Under the pieces are notes generated by a model. The model saw only the letters and a list, made by a program, of their open reading frames with translations. It did no database searches and was not told the origin of the DNA. From NCBI RefSeq assembly GCF_025999095.1, contig NZ_AP024678.1:1643527-1707526 (forward strand): DNA of 64,000 nucleotides, in the 5' to 3' direction. The position numbers were made by a program, and so were the translations under genes. Within the stretch, counting starts at the first letter, position 1; every line of letters starts with the position of its first letter. The DNA comes from Thermosynechococcus sp. GTDB lineage: Bacteria; Cyanobacteriota; Cyanobacteriia; Thermosynechococcales; Thermosynechococcaceae. This document shows, piece by piece, positions 48,201-56,923 of the stretch.

Positions 48201-48672
48201 CCGTAGTGTTGCTGAAGCTGAGGGGTTTGATTTAGATAAACTCTATTTCTTAACGTCGAACTTACCAGAGATTCACCGTGCCAATCTCTATGACGTGGAT
48301 GTGGTGCTGGATACCTACCCCTATGCGGGTGGAGCAATGAGTCTAGAGGCACTGTGGATGGAGGTGCCAATAGTGACCAAGGTCGGCCAGCAGTTTGTCT
48401 CCCGCCACACCTATACCTTTCTAAAAAATTTGGGCATTGAGGAGGGGATTGCCTTTAGCGATGAGGAGTATGTGAATTGGGGAATTCGCTTTGGAACCGA
48501 ACCCGAACTACGGCAACGGGTCAGTTGGAAGCTGCGGCAAGCTAAGCGCCATGCGCCCCTATGGAATCCCCAGCGGTTTAGTCGCGAGATGGAAAAGGCG
48601 CTGGCGGCAATGGTACATCGTTATCGCACAGGGGAGTTAATCGTGCCGCCAGGACATCAGGTGGGGGCTTAG
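45292..48672 (+). CDS. Double glycosyltransferase: GT4-like N-terminus, helical middle, O-GlcNAc transferase-like C-terminus
   Basis: An 1126-residue cytoplasmic protein with two sugar-transfer modules. Residues 1-370 resemble a GT-B family 4 enzyme (APLGGSQSALCYLAEQLQQRGH; CIAAMEAMASGCYLITSELG). Residues 380-740 are helical with tetratricopeptide-like character. Residues 755-1115 match the catalytic domain of O-GlcNAc transferase/SPINDLY (GT41): KVGFISSCFHEHPAGH, APVQATWIGFDAVGLPAVDY, DVVLDTYPYAGGAMSLEALW. GT41 enzymes modify Ser/Thr of proteins. It lies 159 bases after a Thr/Ser-rich pilin, so pilin or another surface protein may be its substrate; this is inference. Confidence 0.9.
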   Translation: MRLLFIDGIGWQYTLNTPYKAPLGGSQSALCYLAEQLQQRGHEVWLFNNTRHIECIRHVPHLPLAWLTLPFLEQLKPDIAIILNSTLGANQLRLVLPPQTPLLLWAHHAADQPDVESLRSPEHQEVYERIVLISQWQQEQYIQAFKIPAAKTAVLRNAIAPCFENLFDSTESILKAKAQPWTLAYTSTPFRGLNLLLDLMPALQVSHPSVRLNVYSSMKVYQASESEDQQRYGNLYQRCHDLANVNYVGSLLQPELAQALKSTAIWAYTNIFPETSCIAAMEAMASGCYLITSELGALPETTAGFADLIPIPQENYLADYSRLLNRAIQRFNDPQAHAALEAHLRAQVDYINHHCTWSVRAREWEAFLEQVLTESVPMLVNWQHRLCDYLEQQRYEDLLAACETLSKQFPGEHGWVAYQGATYIFQGQESEAQLLWSVYLSNFTEEEQAEITATWAAILLELANLPRNTLELRFALTSYAYEFSPNLKIGLKLLNLSLQLKLGTQDITQLLHQLTALLPPNGGLEEINPEDVVNTVQHLVGYSSELEGLPEFIKALGQYPSIQPSLERVLFELLNNDPARLASTLAEPFLKIAREKWGLYEFLCRACAQSKLHELALDCANRLFDYSLNPLGEDLSLISKLHVMQTFKYNLNYSEEVMALCERWLKNADRCNQFLAENINNQQSDFGSVFYVISSYFHLTHQFDAPAIIKPIYNKRNRIFYDNAHSFLPVQNRYRNCQPAINTATKTSSPQKMKVGFISSCFHEHPAGHQMRSFIRLYNRQRFEFYAYNPWSAASKQDQLSYWFQASFDHFYHGEMKATEIAEQIYEDKIDLLIDLDSCTSDITYQVLTLKPAPVQATWIGFDAVGLPAVDYFIVDPYILPEGAQAWYTETLWRLPECYLSLDGYEVANKTGIRDQLGLSADAVVFLCAQRPSKIQPEILKLQFAIVGAVPNGVLVVKYHRGSPIFEEWCRSVAEAEGFDLDKLYFLTSNLPEIHRANLYDVDVVLDTYPYAGGAMSLEALWMEVPIVTKVGQQFVSRHTYTFLKNLGIEEGIAFSDEEYVNWGIRFGTEPELRQRVSWKLRQAKRHAPLWNPQRFSREMEKALAAMVHRYRTGELIVPPGHQVGA

Positions 48673-48831
48673 CTCAGGTTATGGGGTGTGTTTAATGTTC
48701 TCTATAAAGCTCAATGTCTATAAGTATTTTAGATACCTTGGGAGTCTAAAATTACGAAAACGATACAAAAAGGGACTTGAATGGGCCCATCAAGGCTGAG
48801 CTTTTCCCCTAGTATCTAAATTGGAGCGTGA

Positions 48832-49167
<336 letters not shown>

Positions 49168-49204
49168 GGCGAATTTGTACAATTTATATTGTTTTTATAT
49201 TATT

Positions 49205-49238
49205 GGGGCGATTGTTGTGGGGCATCGCCCCTTTATTT
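49205..49238 (+). terminator. Rho-independent terminator after petF
   Basis: GGGGCGAT pairs with ATCGCCCC across an 11-base loop, followed by TTTATTTT. It starts 38 bases after the ferredoxin stop. Confidence 0.88.
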
Positions 49239-49283
49239 TGGGGCTGGAGTCCTTAAGATGGAAGTAGTAATTGGTGCCCGCTG

Positions 49284-50426
49284 ATGGTTTCTGACTTGCC
49301 CCCCACTGGTGATTTGCTGATTCGTCCCTTGGCCTATCGGGATGTGGAGGTGGTGGAACAGTGGCTGCGCCATCAAGGGGTACATGAGCAACCCTTTGGT
49401 CTACCGTCCTTGGCGGGTGGACCGATGACCTCACCACTGCATTTACTGCAGTGGCTCATGGGGATGAGCAAGCAGCGCATTTATGTTGCGGAGCAGGACA
49501 ACCAAGTGCTAGGCGTTGTGCAGGTGGCTCCCTTTAATGAAAGTCGCACCACATGGCAGATACAGCAATTGTCTGCCCAAGCGTTTACGGAGGTGGGGAC
49601 ACAGCTTTTGCGCCACTGTTTTAGTACCCTTGTCGAAGCCCGTACGTGGATAGTGGAAATCAATATTGACTACCGCGAGGCACTAGACCTGTATCGCCAA
49701 AATGGCTTTCAACCCTTGGCGCATCTCACCTACTGGCAAATTTCAGCGGATCAGTTGGCAGAACTGGCCCAGGGCACGCCTTGCTTGCCTAATCTGCTAA
49801 AGGTCACCAATGCGGATGCACGGTTGCTCCATGAGTTGGATACAATGTCGATGCCGGCACTGGTGCGCCAAGTTTTTAATCGCCACTATCGCGATTTTCA
49901 AACGAGTCTTTTGGATTGGCTACACCACAGTTTGACCAGTTGGTCGCAACAGGTACAAGTGCATCGTGCTTACGTGTTTGAACCGCAGCGGAAGGTAGCG
50001 ATCGCCTCCTACACCCTCCATACGACTCAAAATGGGCACACCCCCCACTGGCTAGACTTAACGGTGCATCCTGCCTATACAAATCTGTATCCGGGAGTAC
50101 TGACCCATATTGCTCGCTTGGTGCAGGCCTATCCACCGGTACCGCTACTGCTGTCTTCGACGGATTACCAAGGGGAGCGAGAAGCTTACCTCGAAAGCTG
50201 GGCTAAGCCTATTCGTCGCAGTTTGATGATGTCGCGCTCGGTGTGGCACAAGGTGCGGGAGGTGCGATCGCCCCTGCCGGAAGGTCTGACCTTATCAGAA
50301 GTCCTCCAAGGGTTGCAAACCCACCGCCGTCCTCAACCCGGTCAGATTCATACCAAAGAGGGGGCACAGGCCTACTACCATAAGCATTCCTCCGAAAACA
50401 CGTCGCCCCCAGAAGCCCAATCTTAA
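49284..50426 (+). CDS. Cyanobacterial GNAT-like acetyltransferase, 380 residues
   Basis: N-terminal half shows a GNAT-like fold (LIRPLAYRDVEVVEQWL; VLGVVQVAPFNESRTTWQIQQL; EALDLYRQNGFQPLAHLTYW). A second, weaker domain follows (about residues 190-330). The canonical acetyl-CoA loop is not obvious, so enzyme activity is uncertain. Proteins of this length and pattern are common in cyanobacteria and uncharacterised. The 3' end overlaps the convergent DUF1822 gene by 4 bases. Confidence 0.75.
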   Translation: MVSDLPPTGDLLIRPLAYRDVEVVEQWLRHQGVHEQPFGLPSLAGGPMTSPLHLLQWLMGMSKQRIYVAEQDNQVLGVVQVAPFNESRTTWQIQQLSAQAFTEVGTQLLRHCFSTLVEARTWIVEINIDYREALDLYRQNGFQPLAHLTYWQISADQLAELAQGTPCLPNLLKVTNADARLLHELDTMSMPALVRQVFNRHYRDFQTSLLDWLHHSLTSWSQQVQVHRAYVFEPQRKVAIASYTLHTTQNGHTPHWLDLTVHPAYTNLYPGVLTHIARLVQAYPPVPLLLSSTDYQGEREAYLESWAKPIRRSLMMSRSVWHKVREVRSPLPEGLTLSEVLQGLQTHRRPQPGQIHTKEGAQAYYHKHSSENTSPPEAQS

Positions 50427-51178
50427 TCTTGGGGGAGGGAAATTTCCGAAGTTGCAGTATAGCCTTGGAGCGCTTGCAGAAGGCGTTGGATTGCGGTTTC
50501 GTTGTCGAGGGCCAGCCGTTCAGGTTCAGGAGCAGCCAGACGCTGGGCGAGCTGCGGTATATTTTCGAGGGGTTGAGCGCAGGTCTTGCCCTTGATGGCC
50601 AGCGGTGTACTTTGGGGCAGCGGATTGAGGAAGCTAATTTGCTCGGGCAAGTAGAAGATGGGTTGCAGTTGCTCTAGGGGAAAGGTGCCGTAGCCTTGGG
50701 CATCCGCTGGATGGTGTTGCCAGTAGTCCAGGAGGGTCTGGCGATCGCAAAAACCGAGCATCTGTGCCAGCCGGCGATCGCGATTCAAGCCAACAGCAAC
50801 CGCCAAATCGGCATTAATCACCCCCAAAAATGTGGGGCAATGAATCCGCAGGGCCTCTCCCTGCTCCACAGGATAGATAGATAACTGCACCCCTTCTAAG
50901 TTGAGATCCGCAATGTCCACAAGGTCAAGCACCTCTGGCCGCTCACACCAAGTCGTACTCAAGGCTAGATCATCAGGCAGGTCCTCAAGCTCATCCCGCT
51001 TGCTGGGAACACCCTCATTTTCCCACCAGTCTATGAACGCATAAAGCGCCACCAAATAGGGCAGAACTTGCCGTTGCCGACTGGGACGACACCCCTGAAG
51101 CACCGCATGGGCGGCATCCAATGACAGGGAACGAATGGGAACAGTCGGTGCCAAAAAGGAAGTCATAGCCGTCGTCAT
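50423..51178 (-). CDS. DUF1822-family protein
   Basis: A 251-residue cyanobacterial protein with no signal or membrane segment. The pattern YLVALYAFIDWWENEGVP followed by DLVDIADLNLEGVQLSIYPV is that of DUF1822. In cyanobacteria DUF1822 genes often sit behind a sigma-70-like gene, as here (29-base gap), which suggests a regulatory partner such as an anti-sigma or co-factor; this is inference. Confidence 0.8.
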   Translation of the reverse strand: MTTAMTSFLAPTVPIRSLSLDAAHAVLQGCRPSRQRQVLPYLVALYAFIDWWENEGVPSKRDELEDLPDDLALSTTWCERPEVLDLVDIADLNLEGVQLSIYPVEQGEALRIHCPTFLGVINADLAVAVGLNRDRRLAQMLGFCDRQTLLDYWQHHPADAQGYGTFPLEQLQPIFYLPEQISFLNPLPQSTPLAIKGKTCAQPLENIPQLAQRLAAPEPERLALDNETAIQRLLQALQGYTATSEISLPQD

Positions 51179-51207
51179 CCAAACGAAGTACGAAAAAGCG
51201 AGGCTGC

Positions 51208-52683
51208 CTAGGGAAGATAGTAAATGTCGTTACGCTCGCACCACTGGGCAAGCTGGGCTTCTATTTGCTCATCAATTTGTTTTGCGGTGCACAGACCACG
51301 GGCATAGTCAGAGTGAATTTCACGGCGGGCTTGCCGTCGTTGGTGGGGGCTGGGAATGGATTGGGTTTCATACCATCGCCTCATCCATTGGGGAATTTGC
51401 GGATCTTGAAAGAATTTACGGTAGAGCCACAGGCGATATTCACGACCGAGGCAGCGAGAAATCGTGGGCTGGCTCACAAAGAGTTCACGGGCAATTTCTG
51501 CTTGAGTACGGCGACGCTCACACCAATCCCTGACCCATGTCGGCGTCTGCGGATCATTGAGAAACTCCACCATACACTCCACCCCTTGGCCATTGCTGGT
51601 TGGCAGTGTGCGGCTATCGGGATAGTTGTCAATCCACTCTTGGTTACTGTCGGTAGAGCAAATGTTGAGGGAGCGGGTGGACTGAACATACCGTCCGAGG
51701 ATCCGTCGCACCTGCTGATGAACATCCCGCGTATATTCAATTGTCCAACCCAAAAGTTGGGCAATGTGCTGCCGCAAACGTGTCGTTGAAGCGCGGATGC
51801 GAGGATCCGTAATCTCCGTTTGCACAACTGTAATCAACTGAGCGCAGGCTTTGGGATCAATCCCCCGCTGTACCTCAGGGGGCGCTGCTTGATAACGATC
51901 TTGAAAGACCTGCAGGGCGCGGTTGTCATAGAAGAGCAGTTCATCCGCCTCACGCTTAAGCAGTTTGCGTTTTTCATCCGCCAGTTTATTGCTGATGACC
52001 GTGCGCACCCAGGCTTCAAAGGTGGGACGACCATGGCCAGTGGCATCAAAGGGCTTGAGGGGGTCAAAGGATTTCATTGCCTCCCAAAGCCAGCCCGTGA
52101 GGTTACTTTGGCATAGTTCGGGATCAGAGCTACCCAGACAGACGGTACGCAGCAGATCGCGGTACTCGTGACGAAACTGGGGGGATAGGAGAACCGTTGC
52201 GCCGAGTTCTTGGCGTAGGCACTGAATAAAAAAGGCAAGGAAACACTCGGCCTCCGTGAGTTTGGGCACTGGATTACAGTTGGCTAGAACAGGGCGACTA
52301 AAGGCAAGCACCAGTTGCTTGAGGGACTGGTTGTACTGAGCACGATTGAGGCGATCGTACTCATCTTGAATCACCGTGGTGGGAATTTGCAGTAACCGTA
52401 GCACCGTTTTTTGCACAGCCTGCTGTTGCAGTTGATCGCGGCTGAGGTGCTGGAGGCAGCGAGGAAACAGACGAAAATAGGCTTCCACTAAGCGTTGGAG
52501 ATATCCCCCCCGCTGGCTGAGATGGGGATCAATGTTGCGCTCGAGGATGGCTCGCAGGGCTTGAGAGAGGGGCTTCATCACAGCGGGCGATCGCTCCCCG
52601 GCCAAATAGCGGGACCGCGCTGCCTGCAATAACTGCGGCAGTTGCGCCACCTCCAGATCAGGACTGCGGGTCGAGGGACTCAT
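51208..52683 (-). CDS. Atypical sigma-70-like regulatory protein
   Basis: A 491-residue protein without a close functional match. FEAWVRTVISNKLADEKRK (about residues 225-243) resembles sigma region 2, and RRRTQAEIARELFVSQPTIS (about 389-408) looks like the region 4 helix-turn-helix. The first 200 residues are helical and Arg/Gln-rich and unlike the primary sigma factor. It is probably a cyanobacteria-specific alternative sigma factor or sigma-derived regulator. Cotranscribed with the DUF1822 gene downstream. Confidence 0.65.
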   Translation of the reverse strand: MSPSTRSPDLEVAQLPQLLQAARSRYLAGERSPAVMKPLSQALRAILERNIDPHLSQRGGYLQRLVEAYFRLFPRCLQHLSRDQLQQQAVQKTVLRLLQIPTTVIQDEYDRLNRAQYNQSLKQLVLAFSRPVLANCNPVPKLTEAECFLAFFIQCLRQELGATVLLSPQFRHEYRDLLRTVCLGSSDPELCQSNLTGWLWEAMKSFDPLKPFDATGHGRPTFEAWVRTVISNKLADEKRKLLKREADELLFYDNRALQVFQDRYQAAPPEVQRGIDPKACAQLITVVQTEITDPRIRASTTRLRQHIAQLLGWTIEYTRDVHQQVRRILGRYVQSTRSLNICSTDSNQEWIDNYPDSRTLPTSNGQGVECMVEFLNDPQTPTWVRDWCERRRTQAEIARELFVSQPTISRCLGREYRLWLYRKFFQDPQIPQWMRRWYETQSIPSPHQRRQARREIHSDYARGLCTAKQIDEQIEAQLAQWCERNDIYYLP

Positions 52684-52762
52684 CCGAAATCGGCAACATG
52701 AAATGGTTACTGAACATAGTAGCGGTTTTTGCCGAGACCCCTGGGGGAATCCTCAGCATCCC

Positions 52763-54319
52763 TTAAAACAACTCTTCTTCACGGGAGAGGGGAGTTTTCA
52801 TCTCCTCAGGAATCACGGTTCCCAGTTGTGCTGGTAGGCGGGCGATCGCCTGCTGCACAAAGGAGCGAATAAATTCATCGCGGCGATTGAGTTGAAACTG
52901 CCGTTGCACCACTTCACCGATGCCCCCATCCCCCCAGTCTTGGTTGTGGCGAAAATACTCAATAAAACTTTTACCCGCAATGCGAGTGAGGTAGGCGGCC
53001 GTAATCCCTTGAACGGCTTTGCCAACGACTAGCCCCCCGACACTTAACTGCAGAGCCGTTCCCACCAGATTCATCGCACCTTTGACAATGCCAAGACTAG
53101 CAAGGGTTTTGCCTAAGGAAAGGGCTAACTCGCGGGCGCGATCGCGATTCAAGTCACAGCCATAGACCTTGCCAATCTCCATCACCATTTGCGCATTCAC
53201 AGCGGCAGCCGCCAGCAGATCTACGCCGGGAATCGGCGTGACACAGACGACACCTGCACCAATCCACTGGTAGCGCTCCACCACCTTATCCGCTTGGCGG
53301 CGCCGTTGCTGATCAATGATTTTGCGGGCTTGCTCCCCTAGGCGCTGAGACTGCAAGAGGATATTGTCTGCCACAAGGTCATCCCCTTCCTGGCGGAGAA
53401 TGGCACTCATCCGCCGAATCAGGGGCCAAATATGGGGTTCGGGTTCTAACCACTCTCCTGTATCGAGCTGGATCGGTTGAGGACAAGCGGCAACGCCTAC
53501 CACATCTTGGGGCGGAATCAACCCCTTAACGCGCTGCCGCAGATGGCGCAGCAGAGCCAGTTGATCAGCCTCGCAGCGCAGGTCAATTTTATTGAGCACC
53601 AACAGCGATCGCTTCCCCATTTCCACCAAGTTGACCAGGGGGGTATATTCCGACTGCCGCAAGTCGTCGTCCAAGACAAAAAGGAGTAGGTCTGCTTCGG
53701 CAGCAAGTTGGCGGGCTAATTGCTCACGGTAGGTACCAGCGACCCCTGCTTCCAAAATGCCGGGGGTGTCGGTAATGAGAATTTCCCGCTCAGTATTCGG
53801 TAACCAAAAACGATAGGTTTGGCCGACGGCAGTCGTACCCATTGTGGGGGCCACTTCCCCCACCATCTCCCCCAGCAACGCATTAACCAGGGAGGTTTTA
53901 CCGGCCGAGCCGGTGCCAAAAACAACAATGCGCAATTCGGGGCGACAAAAGTCCTCCTCTAGCTGCCGTGCCCTTGCCAACAGTGCTTGCCGGGCCACCT
54001 CATCCTCAATTTGCCTCAGTTGCTGCCGTAGGGCTTTGAGGTTTTCAGCGGCAGCCGCCGCCCTATCAAGGGGGGCTTGGGGTACAGCGGGGGCAGACTT
54101 GTGCCTACCCTTGCTTTCAAGGAGATATAGATAGCGAAAGAACGTATAGAGCAGTCCCCCCAACAGGCCAATGAAAATCAACACCAAGAGATTGGCCAAA
54201 AAGGGCGCCGTAAAGGCCACCTGCACATAGAGCCACGTCAGTGCCGAGATCAGCCAGAGGATGAGCACCAGAATGGCGCTGAATCCCAAAAGTGGCCAAA
54301 ACCAACGTCTGGGGGTCAT
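52763..54319 (-). CDS. Membrane-associated GTPase with DUF697-like C-terminus
   Basis: A 518-residue protein. Two N-terminal membrane helices (about residues 8-30 and 38-62), a coiled segment, then an Era-type GTPase domain: G1 FGTGSAGKTSLVNALLG (about 134-150), G3 DTPG, G4 NKID. The C-terminal part (GAGVVCVTPIPGVDLLAAAAVN; ALQLSVGGLVVGKAVQGITAAY) is amphipathic, as in DUF697/YcjF proteins. Likely acts at the membrane surface; exact role unknown. The ATG at 54319 overlaps the stop of the upstream gene, so they are translationally coupled. Confidence 0.88.
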   Translation of the reverse strand: MTPRRWFWPLLGFSAILVLILWLISALTWLYVQVAFTAPFLANLLVLIFIGLLGGLLYTFFRYLYLLESKGRHKSAPAVPQAPLDRAAAAAENLKALRQQLRQIEDEVARQALLARARQLEEDFCRPELRIVVFGTGSAGKTSLVNALLGEMVGEVAPTMGTTAVGQTYRFWLPNTEREILITDTPGILEAGVAGTYREQLARQLAAEADLLLFVLDDDLRQSEYTPLVNLVEMGKRSLLVLNKIDLRCEADQLALLRHLRQRVKGLIPPQDVVGVAACPQPIQLDTGEWLEPEPHIWPLIRRMSAILRQEGDDLVADNILLQSQRLGEQARKIIDQQRRRQADKVVERYQWIGAGVVCVTPIPGVDLLAAAAVNAQMVMEIGKVYGCDLNRDRARELALSLGKTLASLGIVKGAMNLVGTALQLSVGGLVVGKAVQGITAAYLTRIAGKSFIEYFRHNQDWGDGGIGEVVQRQFQLNRRDEFIRSFVQQAIARLPAQLGTVIPEEMKTPLSREEELF

Positions 54320-54699
54320 GGCAAGTATTTCATCAGAGGCTGCACGAAGGGCAATTTCAGCGATTGCCGCCGCCATAGGCGCACCATTAGCCCCAAGTTC
54401 ACCAGAAAGTAGGCCGATCCCCAGAGACTGTTCAGCAATAGCAGCAGGCCATGGTGCAGAGACTGGACTTCACTCACGCTGGCAAGCCCATTCAGCAGAC
54501 CATAGCCCAACAGCCAACTAAGACCAATCACAAGGGCAAGGCGACTCACTTGGCGCGTCTGGCGATCGCTCCCCCGGCGACTTAATTGCCACAGTGCCGG
54601 AATCATGCCAAAAATGGGCAGCAAATAGACAAAGAACCACAATCGCTGCACTGTCGGGTTGGTAAAGGCTTCCCGATCCACGGGGTCGAGCGGTTCCAT
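54316..54699 (-). CDS. Membrane protein of unknown function, upstream of the GTPase
   Basis: A 127-residue protein with three to four hydrophobic segments (about residues 18-38, 55-75, 82-105). Cyanobacterial homologues of similar size are uncharacterised. The stop overlaps the GTPase start as ATGA, so the two products probably work together at the membrane. Confidence 0.78.
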   Translation of the reverse strand: MEPLDPVDREAFTNPTVQRLWFFVYLLPIFGMIPALWQLSRRGSDRQTRQVSRLALVIGLSWLLGYGLLNGLASVSEVQSLHHGLLLLLNSLWGSAYFLVNLGLMVRLWRRQSLKLPFVQPLMKYLP

Positions 54700-54924
54700 C
54701 CAATACTCCGCTATGCCTACTGTTATCTACTCTAAAAAAGATTGAGGCTTAGCTTCCTTGATTCCTAATATATCCTCGATTGCAAAACTTCCCCAGGGAT
54801 GCCGACCCATCTTTAGACATAGAGGATCGCTCCATTGCTAGACTGAAGATTGGCTTGTTTGCGGCAGTGCCCGCGATCGCCAGTGTTGCATTGTGACTCG
54901 ATTGTTATTAGGGAAGCTGCGTTT

Positions 54925-56373
54925 ATGTCAGTGATTCAGGAGCTACACCGTCAACTCGTTCGCAAAGAACGCTCCGCCACTGAAATCACCCAGGCCTATC
55001 TGGATCGCATTGCCCAGGTGGAGCCAAGGCTCCATAGCTTTTTGACGGTAACGCGCGATCGCGCCCTTGCCCAAGCTGCCGAGGTGGATAAACGCCTTGC
55101 TGCCGGTGAAGAGATTGGTTTGCTCACAGGGATTCCCCTGGCCATCAAGGATAACCTTTGCACCTACGGCGTTCGCACCACCTGTGCTTCTAAGATGCTG
55201 GAGCACTTTGTACCCCCCTACGAATCCACCGTAACCGAAAAATTGCAGGCCGCTGGCGCGATTATAGTGGGCAAAACCAACCTTGATGAATTTGCCATGG
55301 GCAGCTCCACGGAAAACTCTGCCTTTGGTTTCACGGCCAACCCCTGGAACCCGCAGCGGGTTTCTGGCGGCTCCTCAGGGGGATCCGCTGCAGCCGTTGC
55401 TGCCGGGGAATGTGCCGCTGCCCTGGGCTCCGATACGGGTGGGTCCATTCGTCAACCCGCCGCGTTCTGCGGAGTAGTGGGCCTCAAGCCCACCTATGGT
55501 TTGGTGTCCCGCTATGGTCTGGTTGCCTATGCCTCCTCCCTCGATCAAGTGGGTCCCTTAGCGCCGACGGTGACTGATGCGGCTATTCTCTTGGGGGCGA
55601 TCGCCGGCCACGATCCCAGGGATGCCACCAGTCTCAGGGTGCCGATTCCCGACTACACCCAAGCCCTCAAACCCGATCTCAAAGGCATGCGCATTGGCCT
55701 TATTCAAGAAACCGTGGATGAAGGCGTGCAACCGGAGGTGAAGTCCGCCCTTGAGACCGCCCTAAAAACCCTAGAGGAATTGGGGGCAACAATTGTTGAA
55801 CTCTCCTGTCCCCGCTTTGCCTACGGCCTGCCCACCTACTACATCATTGCCCCTTCAGAAGCCTCGGCGAACTTAGCCCGCTATGATGGCGTCAACTTTG
55901 GTTTCCGGGCTGAAGGGGCCCGCGATCTGCTGGAGATGTACATGCAAACCCGCGCCCAAGGCTTTGGCCCCGAAGTAAAGCGACGGATCATGATTGGCAC
56001 CTATGCCCTGTCTGCCGGCTACTACGATGCCTACTACCTACGAGCCCAAAAAGTACGCACCCTGATCAAAGAAGACTTTGCCCGTGCCTTTGAACAGGTG
56101 GATGTCTTGGTTTGCCCCACCGCTCCCACCACTGCCTTTAAGGCAGGGGAGAAAACCACCGACCCCCTAAGTATGTACCTGTCAGACTTGATGACTATCC
56201 CTGTAAACCTCGCGGGCTTACCCGGCCTGAGCCTCCCCTGTGGCTTTGATAGGGAAGGACTGCCCATTGGTCTGCAATTGATTGGCAACGTCCTAAAGGA
56301 AGAGACCCTATTTCACGTTGCCTATGCCTATGAACAGGCCACCCCTTGGCATCAGCAGCAGCCGCAGCTCTAG
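54925..56373 (+). CDS. gatA: Asp-tRNA(Asn)/Glu-tRNA(Gln) amidotransferase subunit A
   Basis: Amidase subunit of GatCAB, which makes Gln-tRNA(Gln) by transamidation; cyanobacteria lack glutaminyl-tRNA synthetase. Catalytic Ser-cisSer-Lys triad: Lys in AIKDNLC, the Ser-rich loop [17 protein letters not shown] and [16 protein letters not shown]. At 482 residues it has the normal length. The ATG at 54925 ([12 protein letters not shown]) is the family start; the frame is open from 54850. Confidence 0.97.
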   Translation: MSVIQELHRQLVRKERSATEITQAYLDRIAQVEPRLHSFLTVTRDRALAQAAEVDKRLAAGEEIGLLTGIPLAIKDNLCTYGVRTTCASKMLEHFVPPYESTVTEKLQAAGAIIVGKTNLDEFAMGSSTENSAFGFTANPWNPQRVSGGSSGGSAAAVAAGECAAALGSDTGGSIRQPAAFCGVVGLKPTYGLVSRYGLVAYASSLDQVGPLAPTVTDAAILLGAIAGHDPRDATSLRVPIPDYTQALKPDLKGMRIGLIQETVDEGVQPEVKSALETALKTLEELGATIVELSCPRFAYGLPTYYIIAPSEASANLARYDGVNFGFRAEGARDLLEMYMQTRAQGFGPEVKRRIMIGTYALSAGYYDAYYLRAQKVRTLIKEDFARAFEQVDVLVCPTAPTTAFKAGEKTTDPLSMYLSDLMTIPVNLAGLPGLSLPCGFDREGLPIGLQLIGNVLKEETLFHVAYAYEQATPWHQQQPQL

Positions 56374-56923
56374 GCGCGAATCCACCAGCAGATAGCGCTT
56401 CCCCGATGGAAGTGGCTTTGCTGTGGACCAACGTCATCAAAAACCCGGTGGCGCTTCCAAACAGTCGCCAGTGAGCTAGGCTAGAAGAAAGACATTTCCC
56501 TCAGCCGGGATATAAATTTTATCTGAGAACAACAAATTAGAATTTGTTAGCGGTTGTTGACGCGAGCGATCGCCAGCACTGAATTCTGGAAAACTTTATC
56601 CCTTTCCGGTGGGCGATTTCTGTTAGAAAGGCTACAATCAATAAGGTTTTAGTTAAAATTACTCAAAAGATTCCTGCACAGTCTCAACCGCTCGCTACTG
56701 CCTGCTCCCTGACCCCGTGGGTCACACAGGAACTTCTTCAAGATGATCCAGCGGTAGAGATTCTGAGGATGTGGAATCTAGAGCTTATTCCCCCGTCCAA
56801 CCGCTTTCCTTAGCTGCATTCCATGATTGAAATGTGGCTGACGATCCTAGCGTCACCGAAGGCAACGGTTGCCGACAACACACCGACACCACATATTTAG
56901 GGAGATTTTACGAGGACAACGGC
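56374..56923. other. Long leader region upstream of sigA
   Basis: About 550 bases between gatA and the likely sigA start. A TACAAT (56633-56638) could be a -10 box, without a good -35. An open frame with no ATG, GTG or TTG start runs from about 56590 to a TAG at about 56814, and a 25-codon frame starts at ATG 56823; neither is convincing as a gene. The long leader may carry post-transcriptional control of the sigma factor. Confidence 0.5.

Noticed and set aside
56590-56816. Open frame of about 75 codons upstream of sigA
   Set aside because: There is no ATG, GTG or TTG start in the frame and no ribosome site; kept only as an observation on the leader.
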